A stretch of 21,844 nucleotides of DNA, from assembly GCA_009704515.1 (NCBI GenBank), contig WLDZ01000007.1:1-21844 (forward strand), in the 5' to 3' direction. A program made the translations under genes and the position numbers. Below the pieces are notes generated by a model. That model saw nothing but the letters and a program-made list of their open reading frames with translations, was not told the origin of the DNA and did not search any database. Positions 1 through 9,057 of the stretch are shown one piece after another. The DNA is from Actinomycetota bacterium (GTDB lineage: Bacteria > Actinomycetota > Actinomycetes > Nanopelagicales > Nanopelagicaceae). Positions within the stretch are counted from its first letter, which is position 1. Every line of letters begins with the position of its first letter.

Positions 1-144
1 ACCGGTGACTGCAAGCATCATGGCAATTGCCTTCACAAGGAAGGGCTTTGAGCTACCACTTTCTTCAAATTCTCCATTTTCGGCGTCGTCAAAGTTAAAT
101 GACTCGTCAAAGTCATCGCCCTTATAACGATTTAGGAGATCCAT
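1..144 (-). CDS. N-terminal fragment of a probable membrane or surface protein
   Basis: This is a partial gene: the first 48 codons read leftward from an ATG at 144-142 and run off the window edge. The visible protein starts MDLLNRYKGDDF, has a strongly acidic stretch to about residue 30 (many D and E), and then enters a hydrophobic segment from about residue 35 (PFLVKAIAMMLAVTG) that looks like a transmembrane helix or uncleaved signal anchor. A purine-rich stretch (AGAAAGAAGAG) just before the ATG can serve as ribosome binding site. It is downstream of two paralogous secreted proteins on the same strand, and its layout (short cytoplasmic tail, then hydrophobic segment) resembles theirs, so it may be a third member. 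That is inference, because the diagnostic EFGQG region would lie outside the window. Confidence 0.7.
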   Translation of the reverse strand, partial: MDLLNRYKGDDFDESFNFDDAENGEFEESGSSKPFLVKAIAMMLAVTG

Positions 145-182
145 ACTCTTCTTTCTGCTTCATTTAACTTCTCTCACTCTCA

Positions 183-218
183 GTAGATAGGGGGCTCTTG
201 CGAACCTGCCCTATCTAC
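183..218 (-). terminator. Strong stem-loop with GNRA-type loop, possible terminator or leader element
   Basis: Ten-base perfect arms (GTAGATAGGG at 183-192 and CCCTATCTAC at 209-218). Read on the minus strand, an inner 5-bp stem (GGUUC/GAGCC, one U-G wobble) closes a GCAA tetraloop, separated from the outer stem by a two-base CA bulge. It lies between the stop of the 252-815 gene and the start of the fragment at 1-144. There is no U-tract on either strand, so it would be a U-less terminator or a 5' leader structure of the next gene. Confidence 0.6.
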
Positions 219-251
219 CGATAAGAGAATCGTTAAATGGGTTGGATATTT

Positions 252-815
252 TTAGTTGCTCTGGAGTGTGAGCTTGAAAACAGCACCTGCGGTCGCGGAC
301 GGTGTAGTGATTCCGAGATCGAATGATGATGTTGATGCGCCAAGATTGAGGCCATTAGCAATGACGAATCCAGCAGAGACTGTTGGAGTTGAGCCGTTGA
401 TACCAACGGTTGCAACTGATACAGCCGTGGTGTTAGCCGTTGCAAGCTGCAATGGTGTTGCTGAAACATCACCATAGGCATTGAGCTGAAGTGTCTTGCC
501 TTGGCAACCTGTTCCAGCTGCGCGACCATCTACATCTGAGAAAGAGATAGTTGAGAGCATAAATACTGGGTTTGTGCCGTTAACGAAGTTGGCACGTGGT
601 GAGAGCGTGATTGCGCTATCGCATGCTGATGCAACCTGTACACCCTGACCGAATTCAATTGCTGAACCAGTTCCGAGTGAGATATTAGCTGCGAGTGTTG
701 AGCCAAGTACTGCGACCGCTGCAACTGTTGCAAGGCCAGCAAGAGACTTGAGATTGCTCTTCTTTGCTGATGATTTACGAGGCGCCGGAGCGTTCTCGAA
801 CTTTAGGATTTCCAT
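252..815 (-). CDS. Secreted surface protein, EFGQG family (paralog 1)
   Basis: I recognise no named family; the function is unknown. The 187-residue protein has a basic N-terminus (RKSSAKKSNLKS, about residues 13-24), a hydrophobic helix (about 25-43) and a possible signal-peptidase site near TLA-AN, so it should be exported. The mature part is rich in S, T, A, G and V with beta-type alternation. It shares with the neighbour at 926-1675 the motif EFGQG (residues 54-58), a following ACD (Cys65), and a second cysteine followed by GK.L (Cys104), spaced to suggest a disulfide. A longer reading from a GTG at 848 is open, but the ATG at 815 is preceded by GGGG at a reasonable distance and is preferred. 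The preceding intergenic region carries two hairpins. A pilin-like or S-layer-like structural role is possible but unproven. Confidence 0.8.
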   Translation of the reverse strand: MEILKFENAPAPRKSSAKKSNLKSLAGLATVAAVAVLGSTLAANISLGTGSAIEFGQGVQVASACDSAITLSPRANFVNGTNPVFMLSTISFSDVDGRAAGTGCQGKTLQLNAYGDVSATPLQLATANTTAVSVATVGINGSTPTVSAGFVIANGLNLGASTSSFDLGITTPSATAGAVFKLTLQSN

Positions 816-867
816 TCCTATATTCCCCATTCTAATTAACGATTCCACTACAGGTACTACACCTTTA

Positions 868-916
868 CTTCGCCGTGGGCGCGAAGCTTAGGTATGCCCA
901 CCAATTGCTTGGTGGG
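868..916 (-). promoter_or_regulatory. Two hairpins with competing pairing in the leader between two paralogs
   Basis: One stem is CCCACCAA/TTGGTGGG (897-904 with 909-916), with perfect 8-bp arms and a 4-base loop. The second is CTTCGC/GCGAAG (868-873 with 881-886), perfect 6-bp arms and a 7-base loop. On the minus-strand RNA, GUGGGC at the 3' arm of the first hairpin can also pair with GCCCAC in and beside the loop of the second, so the structures could compete or form a pseudoknot. The region follows the stop of the 926-1675 gene and precedes the start at 815. No U-tract follows, so an intrinsic terminator of classic type is not supported. Confidence 0.5.
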
Positions 917-925
917 AATTCTTAT

Positions 926-1675
926 TTACTGCGTCGGCGATGCCGTTGGTGATGCCGTTGGTGACGGCGTTGCTGATGGAGCTGGCTGCGCAGCTTGCGC
1001 AGATGGATTGTTGACTGTTTCGACCGTAGTACGGAAGACACTCTGTCCATTGATATTGACCGCAGTGCGCGCAGGATCGATATAGAAAGTGACATCAGCA
1101 TTGTTGACTGACAAAATGCTTCCGTCATAAATCGATGTACCTGAGACTGAAACTGCGGCGCTAGCCAAAAGTGTGCTTGAGATTGGAACGCCTGTACCTG
1201 TGAGATATGAAAGTAAGAGCGCAGTTGAATCGCTGATATTGGAAACTGGAGCGACAGAAGGCAATGAAACCTGCAAGACCTTAGCTTCTGGTATTGAACC
1301 AATCGTAATTTCTTGCGATGAACCATCAATCAAACGCACGCGTAATTTTTTGCCAGCGCAATTTGCTAAATCAAGATTTGAAACAGTAACCGCTCGTACT
1401 CGAAAGTAACCGGCCGATGGATCGTTCTCAACTGGAGCGGCATGCCACTCTTCACCCATTGCAATGTAGATTTTTTCATCGCAAGCAATCGCTTGCTGCG
1501 AACCCTGACCGAATTCAAGGGCGCCATTTCCAACAGTTACGCTCGCCGCAAATGTTGAGAAGAGAAATGGAACAAATCCCATAACGGCAACACCGAATAC
1601 AATTTTCGATTTATATTTTTTACCGCCACCGAAACCAGAGTTGACGGGACCGCTCAATGGTGAATGTAATGTCAC
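926..1675 (-). CDS. Secreted surface protein, EFGQG family (paralog 2), with PTS-rich tail
   Basis: Function unknown. The 249-residue protein has a short basic N-terminus, a hydrophobic helix at about residues 24-44 (ending TFAAS, a plausible signal-peptidase region), then EFGQG (54-58) and ACD (Cys65). A second cysteine at 106 is followed by GK.L, matching paralog 1 in order and nearly in spacing, which supports homology and a Cys65-Cys106 disulfide. The last 20 or so residues are low complexity (SATPSPTASPTASPTQ), encoded partly by a 12-bp direct repeat at about 938-973, and could be a flexible linker or O-glycosylation target. An upstream GTG at 1693 is open, but the GTG at 1675 sits 9 bases after GAGAGG and is preferred. 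A candidate promoter at 1777-1806 and a structured leader precede it. Confidence 0.8.
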   Translation of the reverse strand: MTLHSPLSGPVNSGFGGGKKYKSKIVFGVAVMGFVPFLFSTFAASVTVGNGALEFGQGSQQAIACDEKIYIAMGEEWHAAPVENDPSAGYFRVRAVTVSNLDLANCAGKKLRVRLIDGSSQEITIGSIPEAKVLQVSLPSVAPVSNISDSTALLLSYLTGTGVPISSTLLASAAVSVSGTSIYDGSILSVNNADVTFYIDPARTAVNINGQSVFRTTVETVNNPSAQAAQPAPSATPSPTASPTASPTQ

Positions 1676-1699
1676 AAGCGCAGTCCTCTCCACTCAATA

Positions 1700-1746
1700 G
1701 ATGATCCACAATGGGTCATCACAATGGGTCATCACCATGGGTGAGC
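1700..1746 (-). repeat. Three tandem 13-bp repeats and an overlapping hairpin in a leader
   Basis: Plus-strand copies are ACAATGGGTCATC (1708-1720), ACAATGGGTCATC (1721-1733) and the degenerate ACCATGGGTGAGC (1734-1746). The first copy pairs with GATGATCC at 1700-1707 (7 of 8 bases), giving a hairpin about 10 bases upstream of the ribosome binding site of the 926-1675 gene. Because the repeat is duplicated, a second copy can compete for the same partner strand. Confidence 0.7.
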
Positions 1747-1764
1747 CCCGAGGGGTTAGCCCAT
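1737..1764 (-). promoter_or_regulatory. Leader stem-loop upstream of secreted paralog 2
   Basis: The outer stem is ATGGG/CCCAT (1737-1741 with 1760-1764) and the inner stem CCCC/GGGG, separated by a symmetric 4x4 internal loop (CUAA against CUCA on the minus-strand RNA). It begins about six bases after the transcription start predicted from the promoter at 1777-1806, so it would form the 5' end of the mRNA. Stabilisation of a highly expressed surface-protein transcript is one possible role. Confidence 0.5.
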
Positions 1765-1776
1765 AGTTTGAACGCT

Positions 1777-1806
1777 ATCTTAGACGGCTAGTCTGGTCTG
1801 AGTAAA
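1777..1806 (-). promoter_or_regulatory. Candidate sigma-70-type promoter for the secreted-protein genes
   Basis: On the minus strand TTTACT (-35, 1806-1801) and TAAGAT (-10, 1782-1777) are separated by 18 bases, each matching 4 of 6 consensus positions. The site lies in the 185-base gap between the 1861-2706 gene and paralog 2, the widest gap in this part of the window, which supports a transcription start here. It is a consensus match by eye only. Confidence 0.35.
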
Positions 1807-1860
1807 GTTTCTGAGCGTGGGGCTTGCCATACATTTCCCGCATTTTGGTTCAAAAAAGAG

Positions 1861-2706
1861 CTACTTAAGCCGCCCGCCACCCTTGACGGTCGATAGATCG
1901 AGACCTAAAGCACGTACTGTTGTGATTGCGCCAGATTGAGCTGCCGAGCAGATCTCGGGGTCAGCTACAGGCTTTGTCACAGCTACAAATCTAAAGGTAA
2001 GCGAGCGCCCTGCCAGGCCTCCGCTATTGGAGCTCAAAAAAAGCCCGCCGACTGAATTAATGAGGTTAATTACTCGATTGGTCTTAGCTGAAATGATTAA
2101 TTGGCCAGATTGGTCTCCAGTAATCAACTCTTCGCCTTCAATTGAGTTATTTGCTACACCTTTCACGCCAAGGTCAAAGCGGACAGCAGGGGCGGAGATG
2201 CAGACCATAGTGAATTCGACCTCTGGATCTTCATTTGCGGCATAAATCAAGGGGAGAAAATAGGTTGTAGCGCGGGGATCGATGCCGCCTGTCGCTGGGA
2301 TTTTCAAGATGTAGCGTGGCTGAATTTCTAGCGCTACCCCTGGGCCGTTTGCAGTTGCGCTCTCAGAACTTTCGCCTTCCGGTAGCGGCTCAGCCGAAGT
2401 GTTTGATATCGCAGGGCGAGAGATTTCTGGCTCGGGGCTAAAGGTGGGATCAGGCGTTGGTGAGGCGGTCGAAGTTTCTGTCGGAGCAATTGTGACAGTA
2501 CTGGTGGTTTCTTCGCTCGCTACTGGCTGCATCATCGATGGATCATCTGCCAACTCATCTGCCAGGGTCGGTGCAATCGTAGAAATCACGGCGGCAAAGA
2601 GTGTGAAGGCGAGAAAGCGAGCCAAAAACTTTACCGACCGCTTTTCGGAATGGAAGTAGCCATCGAGGCGGTAACGCACTCGATTGATGAACTCTTCCAA
2701 TGACAT
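1861..2706 (-). CDS. Membrane-anchored surface protein with Ser/Thr/Pro-rich stalk
   Basis: I do not recognise the family. The 281-residue protein has an N-terminal cytoplasmic segment of about 25 residues, one hydrophobic helix (about 26-48, ending APTLA, which could be a cleaved signal or an anchor), and a low-complexity S/T/P/E-rich stalk at about 57-120. A C-terminal domain (about 124-270) appears to be mostly beta structure with two cysteines (169 and 253) and a GGGRLK end. The stalk resembles spacers that hold a domain off the cell wall and are often O-glycosylated. It starts 14 bases after the stop of the O-antigen-ligase-like gene, so the two are probably co-transcribed and the ligase-like protein may act on the same surface layer. 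No strong Shine-Dalgarno is seen; TATATT lies just upstream of the ATG, so a separate leaderless transcript is possible. Confidence 0.8.
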   Translation of the reverse strand: MSLEEFINRVRYRLDGYFHSEKRSVKFLARFLAFTLFAAVISTIAPTLADELADDPSMMQPVASEETTSTVTIAPTETSTASPTPDPTFSPEPEISRPAISNTSAEPLPEGESSESATANGPGVALEIQPRYILKIPATGGIDPRATTYFLPLIYAANEDPEVEFTMVCISAPAVRFDLGVKGVANNSIEGEELITGDQSGQLIISAKTNRVINLINSVGGLFLSSNSGGLAGRSLTFRFVAVTKPVADPEICSAAQSGAITTVRALGLDLSTVKGGGRLK

Positions 2707-2720
2707 GTTAGAAATATACC

Positions 2721-4469
2721 CTAGCTCGTCGGCCCTGGAACATAGATGAGGTCAAGCTCGTTCATCACCTTCTGAATCGATGCTGCGAGAGCGATATCAC
2801 CAGCCTTGGTTGCGTAATACATGCCCACCTCAATCGATTTACCGCGAGCTGGGGCTATCTCGTGAAGCAAATAGGCGTACTTGCGTAGCTCCTTGAGATC
2901 TCCTTTGTTAATCGCGTTTTGGGCATTGATGAGATTAGCCGCAACGCAGCGTGGGTTGTCTTTTAGCTGATCTGCCGCAAGATCAAGTGCGGCTTGTTCG
3001 CCCTGCTTCTTGATGACTAGATACTCGGTATCGAAGTACATGAAACAAGGAATGACTGGCGATGGCGTGTAGTTGATTACGGCATTGTTATTACGGCCAA
3101 ACTTATCGACGTTTACCAAATAACTTACTTGTCCCGCAATAAAGAAACCGGTCGAGATAATCACAGCAGGTAGCGCGATGAGAGCTCCGATACGTGTGGA
3201 GATCTTGCCCTTTTGGGCGCTGCCTCTGATGCGATAAACCTGACCGACAATAAATCCAAGTACCGCCCAGAATAGATATTTATGGGTGATGGTTATCGGG
3301 CTTATGAATGAGTTGCTTAGGTAAACGAAGATGTAAAGTCCGAGTACAAAAGTTACCTTGCGATCTATTTTGCGAGAATCCCAAAGTATCAAGATTGCGC
3401 GGATAACGATGGCGAGCAGAGCGATATATCCCAAGGTTCCAAAAATTCCCAAGGTAGCAAGGGTTTGTACTGCTGCGCCATGAGCATCATTACTCAAAAT
3501 ATCAGGATAGTTCTTTAGATCATCCAGAGTGCGGTATTGCTCGTAATGGTTTCCATACTGATCTGGACCAACACCAAATAATGGGTGTGCAAAAAATTGC
3601 CTTACGGCATCAATCCAGAAGTTACCGCGAATCTTTACTTGAATATCATTACCTAAAACGGGAATCTTGTCGCCCAAGAATGGTATAAGGAAAATTGCTT
3701 CTGCATAAATTATTACAGCGAAAGTACCGAGAAAAGTTCTGACATTAAGCGACCAATTAAAACGTGGGATTCGTTTGCGAATCAGAAAGAGTGATAAACC
3801 TAAGATGGTGAGGGCTACATCTACATAACCTTGCAGCGGTCCAGCAAAGTAGAGGGCTGAGAAATTGAGCAGCGCAAGGAAGCTTAAGAAAATTCGTACT
3901 CGAAGAGTTGCTCTAAGGGCTAAGAGAATCAGCAAAGGATATGAAGTGCCGACAAAGGCTGCAAAGAAATCTGTGTTGCCAAAAGTAGATGCAACCCCAT
4001 AAGCACCGGGAAACTCTAGGAGATCAAAGTGTTGAGTTAGTCCTAAGAGAACGACGGCTTCGACACCAATCAAGTATCCCCAGAGCAATTTGATGAAATT
4101 CTCTAGATTAAATTGGGTATGAAAAGCTGAAACAATCAGAAGTGCTAAGGCTGAAAAGAATCCAACAAATCTCCCAGAATCTCCATAAAGTGATCCGATT
4201 AAATTGCCACTCAGAAAAACTGAGATTAATTGGAAAATCACAAGTGCCAAAACCGCATAAACCAGAATTCTCTTGAATCTGAAGCGTTCGGGTTTAATTG
4301 CAATCGTAATCAGAAATACTGCAGCGAGGACAGTTAACAATGTGAACTGAACTGGTGCATTCTTATCAAATGCATACCTGAAGAGATTATCCGGTATATG
4401 CACAACTGCTAGTAAAAAGAAGCCAAGCACCGCACCGATAACAGAACGCTGTTTCAGCGAATTGCTCAT
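2721..4469 (-). CDS. O-antigen ligase/Wzy-type polytopic membrane protein with C-terminal extension
   Basis: The 582-residue protein has about ten or more hydrophobic helices from residue 10 to 450. The Wzy_C-type signature lies in the extracytoplasmic loop: an RGNFW entry (281-285), HPLFGVGPDQ (295-304), then NDAHG (327-331) and a glycine-rich helix start. This family (WaaL O-antigen ligases, Wzy polymerases and PglL-type protein O-oligosaccharyltransferases) transfers or polymerises lipid-linked glycans outside the membrane. The last 125 or so residues are soluble and helical (LDLAADQLKDNP, NLINAQNAINKGDL), resembling TPR-type pairs. ArgG ends 3 bases upstream, and a GAGG ribosome binding site lies in the argG stop region, so translation is probably coupled. 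The neighbouring S/T/P-rich proteins make protein glycosylation a reasonable guess; which substrate is used cannot be read from sequence. Confidence 0.85.
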   Translation of the reverse strand: MSNSLKQRSVIGAVLGFFLLAVVHIPDNLFRYAFDKNAPVQFTLLTVLAAVFLITIAIKPERFRFKRILVYAVLALVIFQLISVFLSGNLIGSLYGDSGRFVGFFSALALLIVSAFHTQFNLENFIKLLWGYLIGVEAVVLLGLTQHFDLLEFPGAYGVASTFGNTDFFAAFVGTSYPLLILLALRATLRVRIFLSFLALLNFSALYFAGPLQGYVDVALTILGLSLFLIRKRIPRFNWSLNVRTFLGTFAVIIYAEAIFLIPFLGDKIPVLGNDIQVKIRGNFWIDAVRQFFAHPLFGVGPDQYGNHYEQYRTLDDLKNYPDILSNDAHGAAVQTLATLGIFGTLGYIALLAIVIRAILILWDSRKIDRKVTFVLGLYIFVYLSNSFISPITITHKYLFWAVLGFIVGQVYRIRGSAQKGKISTRIGALIALPAVIISTGFFIAGQVSYLVNVDKFGRNNNAVINYTPSPVIPCFMYFDTEYLVIKKQGEQAALDLAADQLKDNPRCVAANLINAQNAINKGDLKELRKYAYLLHEIAPARGKSIEVGMYYATKAGDIALAASIQKVMNELDLIYVPGPTS

Positions 4470-4472
4470 GAA

Positions 4473-5828
<1,356 letters not shown>

Positions 5829-5844
<16 letters not shown>

Positions 5845-7007
5845 CCCTCGAGAACAGGCTTAACGCCCCACTGCTCAATCATTGCGCGGTACTGCACTTC
5901 ATCATCGGCAGTTGGTTGCGCACCAGTCTTGACGGCGCGAATCATCAAATTTCTAGGAGTGTGTACTCCCCCAACAAACTCGATTGCCTCTACACGGTAT
6001 CCCCGCAATTTCATCAACTGGATACGAAGTGAATCTGTGATGAGATCTCCGAGACGCTCGCGCATTATTCCGTGACGAGTAACCATCGCCCAAGGTTCTG
6101 GTGCGCTCTTTATTTGAGCTTGAATATCATGATGGCAACATGGGGCAAATAAAGCGAGTGGAACATCGCGATTTACCGCCCACGCTATTGCATCATCGGT
6201 TGCTGTATCACAAGCATGGAGTGCAATTGCAACATCTGCTACATCGACGGAGGCAGATGCAATTTCTTCTGCAAAGAACTCAATTGAAGATTCAATTCCT
6301 AACTTTTGAGCAATTTGGTTATTACGTACTCGTGAAGATTCTCGTACATCGATGCCGATTACCTTGACTGGAATCTGATGCGCCTGTAGATACTGATGCG
6401 CTGCAAAAGTCAGGTAGGCGTGACCGCAACCGAGATCCACAATCTTTAGCGGATGTTCTGTGGTGGGAGTGCGAAGATGTCCTGCGCTTATCGCTTCATT
6501 AAGAGTTGGCACAAGTAGGCGAAGAAATTCTTCTACCTGCATGTATTTATCCATCATGGAGGGTTTAATGGCTCCTGATTTATCTGAGATTCCAACTTCT
6601 CTCAGGAAAGCGTCGCTCGAATCTAACAATCGTTCTTTCTTGCGATCATGAGACAAAATCTGCTGACCTTCTGATTTTCCTCTGGTGAAAAGTGGTTGCC
6701 CCTTTTTTGAAAATCGAAGAGCGAGCGTTTCGGATGTCGTTTCAACCAAAATATTGGCATAACCAGATTGAGCAAGCTCAAGAAATGGAAGCTCGTGTGG
6801 AGGAAAGTTCTTAGTAGTCATAGCTCGCCCATCGCTATAAGTCATCTGCGCCATAATGTTTTTCTTTATTTCAACTGGGCGAATATCGATTCTCTCGTGA
6901 GCTACATCCATATTGCGTCTGCGCCCCGATAGAACGGCACGCAAAAACTTTGGGGAATCGAGAATTGCTTCGTGCAGCTCCTTTAGCGCTGAATCAATTT
7001 CGTTCAT
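5829..7007 (-). CDS. SAM-dependent methyltransferase, METTL25/Methyltransf_32-like
   Basis: The 392-residue protein has a Rossmann methyltransferase domain in its C-terminal half. Motif I is VDLGCGHAYLTF (about 190-201), the acidic end of strand 2 is IGID (217-220), and a family hallmark follows: ALHACDTATDDAI (262-274), then APCCHH (288-293). This pattern recalls the Methyltransf_32 family that includes eukaryotic METTL25/RRNAD1 proteins; rRNA or protein methylation is possible, but the substrate is unknown. The N-terminal 180 residues form a separate domain, perhaps for substrate recognition. The ATG at 7007 has no clear Shine-Dalgarno; TACCAT lies six bases upstream, so a leaderless start is possible. 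The kinase gene ends 41 bases upstream. Confidence 0.85.
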
Positions 7008-7048
7008 AGCACTATGGTAGCGATTTACTTATTTAAGAATTGTAAATC

Positions 7049-8266
7049 TCAGACGAGTGGCAGGGTAACAATGACAGCCAGGCCACCTAATTCACTGGGG
7101 CGCAGATAGAACTCGCCACCTATTTTCTCTACAACTGCAGTCATAATGCTTAAACCAAGGCCTGACCCACCGTTTTCACGTGAGCGAGATTTATCAAAGC
7201 GATTAAGGGTGCGCAATTTGTCTCGATAAGCACCCTGTGGCAATCCAGGGCCACCATCTTCAATGGCCAAATGAATATTCCTACCGATTCGGGTCAAAGT
7301 AATTCGCACTGGTGCATCAGCGGGAGTGTGCCTTGCAATATTGCCTAGGGCGTTCTGGATAAAGCGCGATAGATACTCCTTTAACGCAAGAACTTCGAGG
7401 TTATCTGAAATCTCAATTTCAACCTTTCGATTGGGATGAAGTGTTGCAAAATCATCGCTATGAGCACGCAGTATTGCGCTGAGATCTAGAACCTCTTGAT
7501 TGCGTACCGCCGATTCTCCAAGTTCTGCCAGCAGTAGCAAGTCATGAATGAGACCTTCCATTCTGCCAATTTCAGAGTTCACTCGATCAAATGCACGTCC
7601 TTGCATTTCGATGTCAGATATCTGACCTTTACTGAGCATCTCCACATAACCTTTAATGACTGTTAATGGAGTGCGCAACTCATGAGAGGCATCCCCCAAA
7701 AATTCTTGCATTCGTGCAAGTGCATCTACATCATCACGACGTTTAATTCTTCGGATGAAGAAGGTGAGCAAGATAAAGGCAAAGAAATTAGCTATTGCGC
7801 TAAAGCCAGCTACTGCTACAAGGTTGGCGCGAAGTGCCATCGCTGCAGCTTCAATAGAACCCGCAACTATCAAATAATCCCCGCCTGCAATTTCAAGAGC
7901 CTGATAATGAAAATCTTCACCATCAAGGCCACCGCTTACACGACCTTCTGAGGATTTAACCGCCTTAAGCGAAAAATCCTTATAGAGAAGTTCCGTTGAT
8001 TCATTAATTGTTGTTAGCTCATCATCGCGCGAGAGCAAGAAGAGAGAAAGATCTAAAGAGTATTGATCAAGAAAAAATAAGGAAGCACTGAGCTCGCGCC
8101 CAGGATTTTCAATTGCGGCTTGGATTGTTTCTTCGATTCGCGAATCAACTTTTGCTTGATCGCTCTGATAAGTGTGAACAGAGGCGTAGCCACCGATTCC
8201 AACTGTTAAAAGAGTGGTTACAGCAATTGTTACTAGACGTAGACGGGTGGTGGAGTTGAGATTCAC
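7049..8266 (-). CDS. Membrane sensor histidine kinase
   Basis: The 405-residue protein has two transmembrane helices (about 10-30 and 149-171) flanking an extracytoplasmic sensor of about 118 residues with no recognised fold. The transmitter carries all boxes: H-box ASHELRTP with His195, N-box FIQNALGNIARHTP (302-315), G1 DGGPGLP (337-343), F-box RFDKS and G2 GGSGLGLSI (366-374). I see no HAMP domain between the second helix and the H-box, only about 15 residues. The start is a GTG that overlaps the stop of the response regulator gene (GTGA), with AGAAG just upstream, so the pair is translationally coupled. The kinase should phosphorylate the adjacent regulator; the stimulus is unknown. Confidence 0.95.
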   Translation of the reverse strand: MNLNSTTRLRLVTIAVTTLLTVGIGGYASVHTYQSDQAKVDSRIEETIQAAIENPGRELSASLFFLDQYSLDLSLFLLSRDDELTTINESTELLYKDFSLKAVKSSEGRVSGGLDGEDFHYQALEIAGGDYLIVAGSIEAAAMALRANLVAVAGFSAIANFFAFILLTFFIRRIKRRDDVDALARMQEFLGDASHELRTPLTVIKGYVEMLSKGQISDIEMQGRAFDRVNSEIGRMEGLIHDLLLLAELGESAVRNQEVLDLSAILRAHSDDFATLHPNRKVEIEISDNLEVLALKEYLSRFIQNALGNIARHTPADAPVRITLTRIGRNIHLAIEDGGPGLPQGAYRDKLRTLNRFDKSRSRENGGSGLGLSIMTAVVEKIGGEFYLRPSELGGLAVIVTLPLV

Positions 8267-8949
8267 TTCTTCTCAGCCTGCAGCTGAAACCCTACGCCTC
8301 GAACTGTGCGAATTCCTTCGAAGCCGTCCCGATGTAGTTTCTTGCGCAAATATGAAATATAGGTATCAACAACTGTAGTTTCAGTCTCAAAGTTGATTCC
8401 CCAGACTTCATCGAGCAGAACGCTCTTGCTGAGTACTCTTCCTTTTGACTCGAGAAGCACATGGAGCAAGCGAAACTCTGTTGGCGAAAGATCAATGGCT
8501 TCACCGTTAAAGCTCACTTGATGTGATGCCTCATCAAGGGCAATCGGACCGCAAGAAAGCGAAATTGAAGATGATTCGTTAAATTGCGAGCGACGCAAAA
8601 TTGCGCGAATACGCAAAACAAGTTCCTCCAGCCCAAATGGCTTTGTTACATAATCATCAGCGCCGAGAGTAAGGCCCCTTGTTACATCTGCCCGATCTGC
8701 GCGTGCACTTAACATCAACGCTGGAGTCTGATCACCATTTGACCGAATTTTTTCGATGAATTCAAAGCCATCCATGAGTGGCATATTGATATCTACAATC
8801 AGAAGATCTGGTTTTGAAGTGCGCAATATTGTTTGTGCGACCATCGCATCTGCTGCAGTCAAAGTTTCGAATCCAGCGAGCTTGAGAGCATCGGCTAGGA
8901 GTTCGCGTACTCCTGCCTCGTCATCAATAATGAGAATTAGCTGAGCCAT
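8263..8949 (-). CDS. OmpR/PhoB-family response regulator
   Basis: The 228-residue protein has a receiver domain with the acidic pair Asp9-Asp10, phosphoacceptor Asp53 (IVDINMP), Ser81 and Lys103 (TKPF). A C-terminal winged helix (about 128-224) shows SPTEFRLLHVLL, VWG and TVVDTYISYLRKKL followed by IRTVRGVGFQL, which is standard for OmpR-type DNA-binding domains. It should bind direct-repeat operators when phosphorylated by the kinase encoded next. A GTG at 8985 extends the frame by 12 residues, but they do not belong to the receiver fold; the ATG at 8949 with AAGG about 8 bases upstream is preferred. The gap to the divergent 9058 gene is about 108 bases and may hold an autoregulatory site. 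Confidence 0.95.
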   Translation of the reverse strand: MAQLILIIDDEAGVRELLADALKLAGFETLTAADAMVAQTILRTSKPDLLIVDINMPLMDGFEFIEKIRSNGDQTPALMLSARADRADVTRGLTLGADDYVTKPFGLEELVLRIRAILRRSQFNESSSISLSCGPIALDEASHQVSFNGEAIDLSPTEFRLLHVLLESKGRVLSKSVLLDEVWGINFETETTVVDTYISYLRKKLHRDGFEGIRTVRGVGFQLQAEKK

Positions 8950-9057
8950 ACGAGAACCTTGCCATGTTGAGGGGTAATTCTCCACCTATGAGCGAGACAC
9001 AGATGAAGAAATCCATTTTCACAGGCGTCTCACAAAAACTTCGAGCAGAATTAGGCC

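Noticed and set aside
849..925. Possible c-di-GMP (GEMM) or other known riboswitch upstream of secreted paralog 1
   Set aside because: The conserved GEMM core bases are absent, and I could not fit the hairpins to any riboswitch consensus I know. It is kept only as an unassigned structured leader.
938..973. 12-bp direct repeats (GATGCCGTTGGT) suggesting a CRISPR-like or mobile repeat
   Set aside because: They are in-frame codons for the PTASPT tail of secreted paralog 2, so they are coding low complexity.
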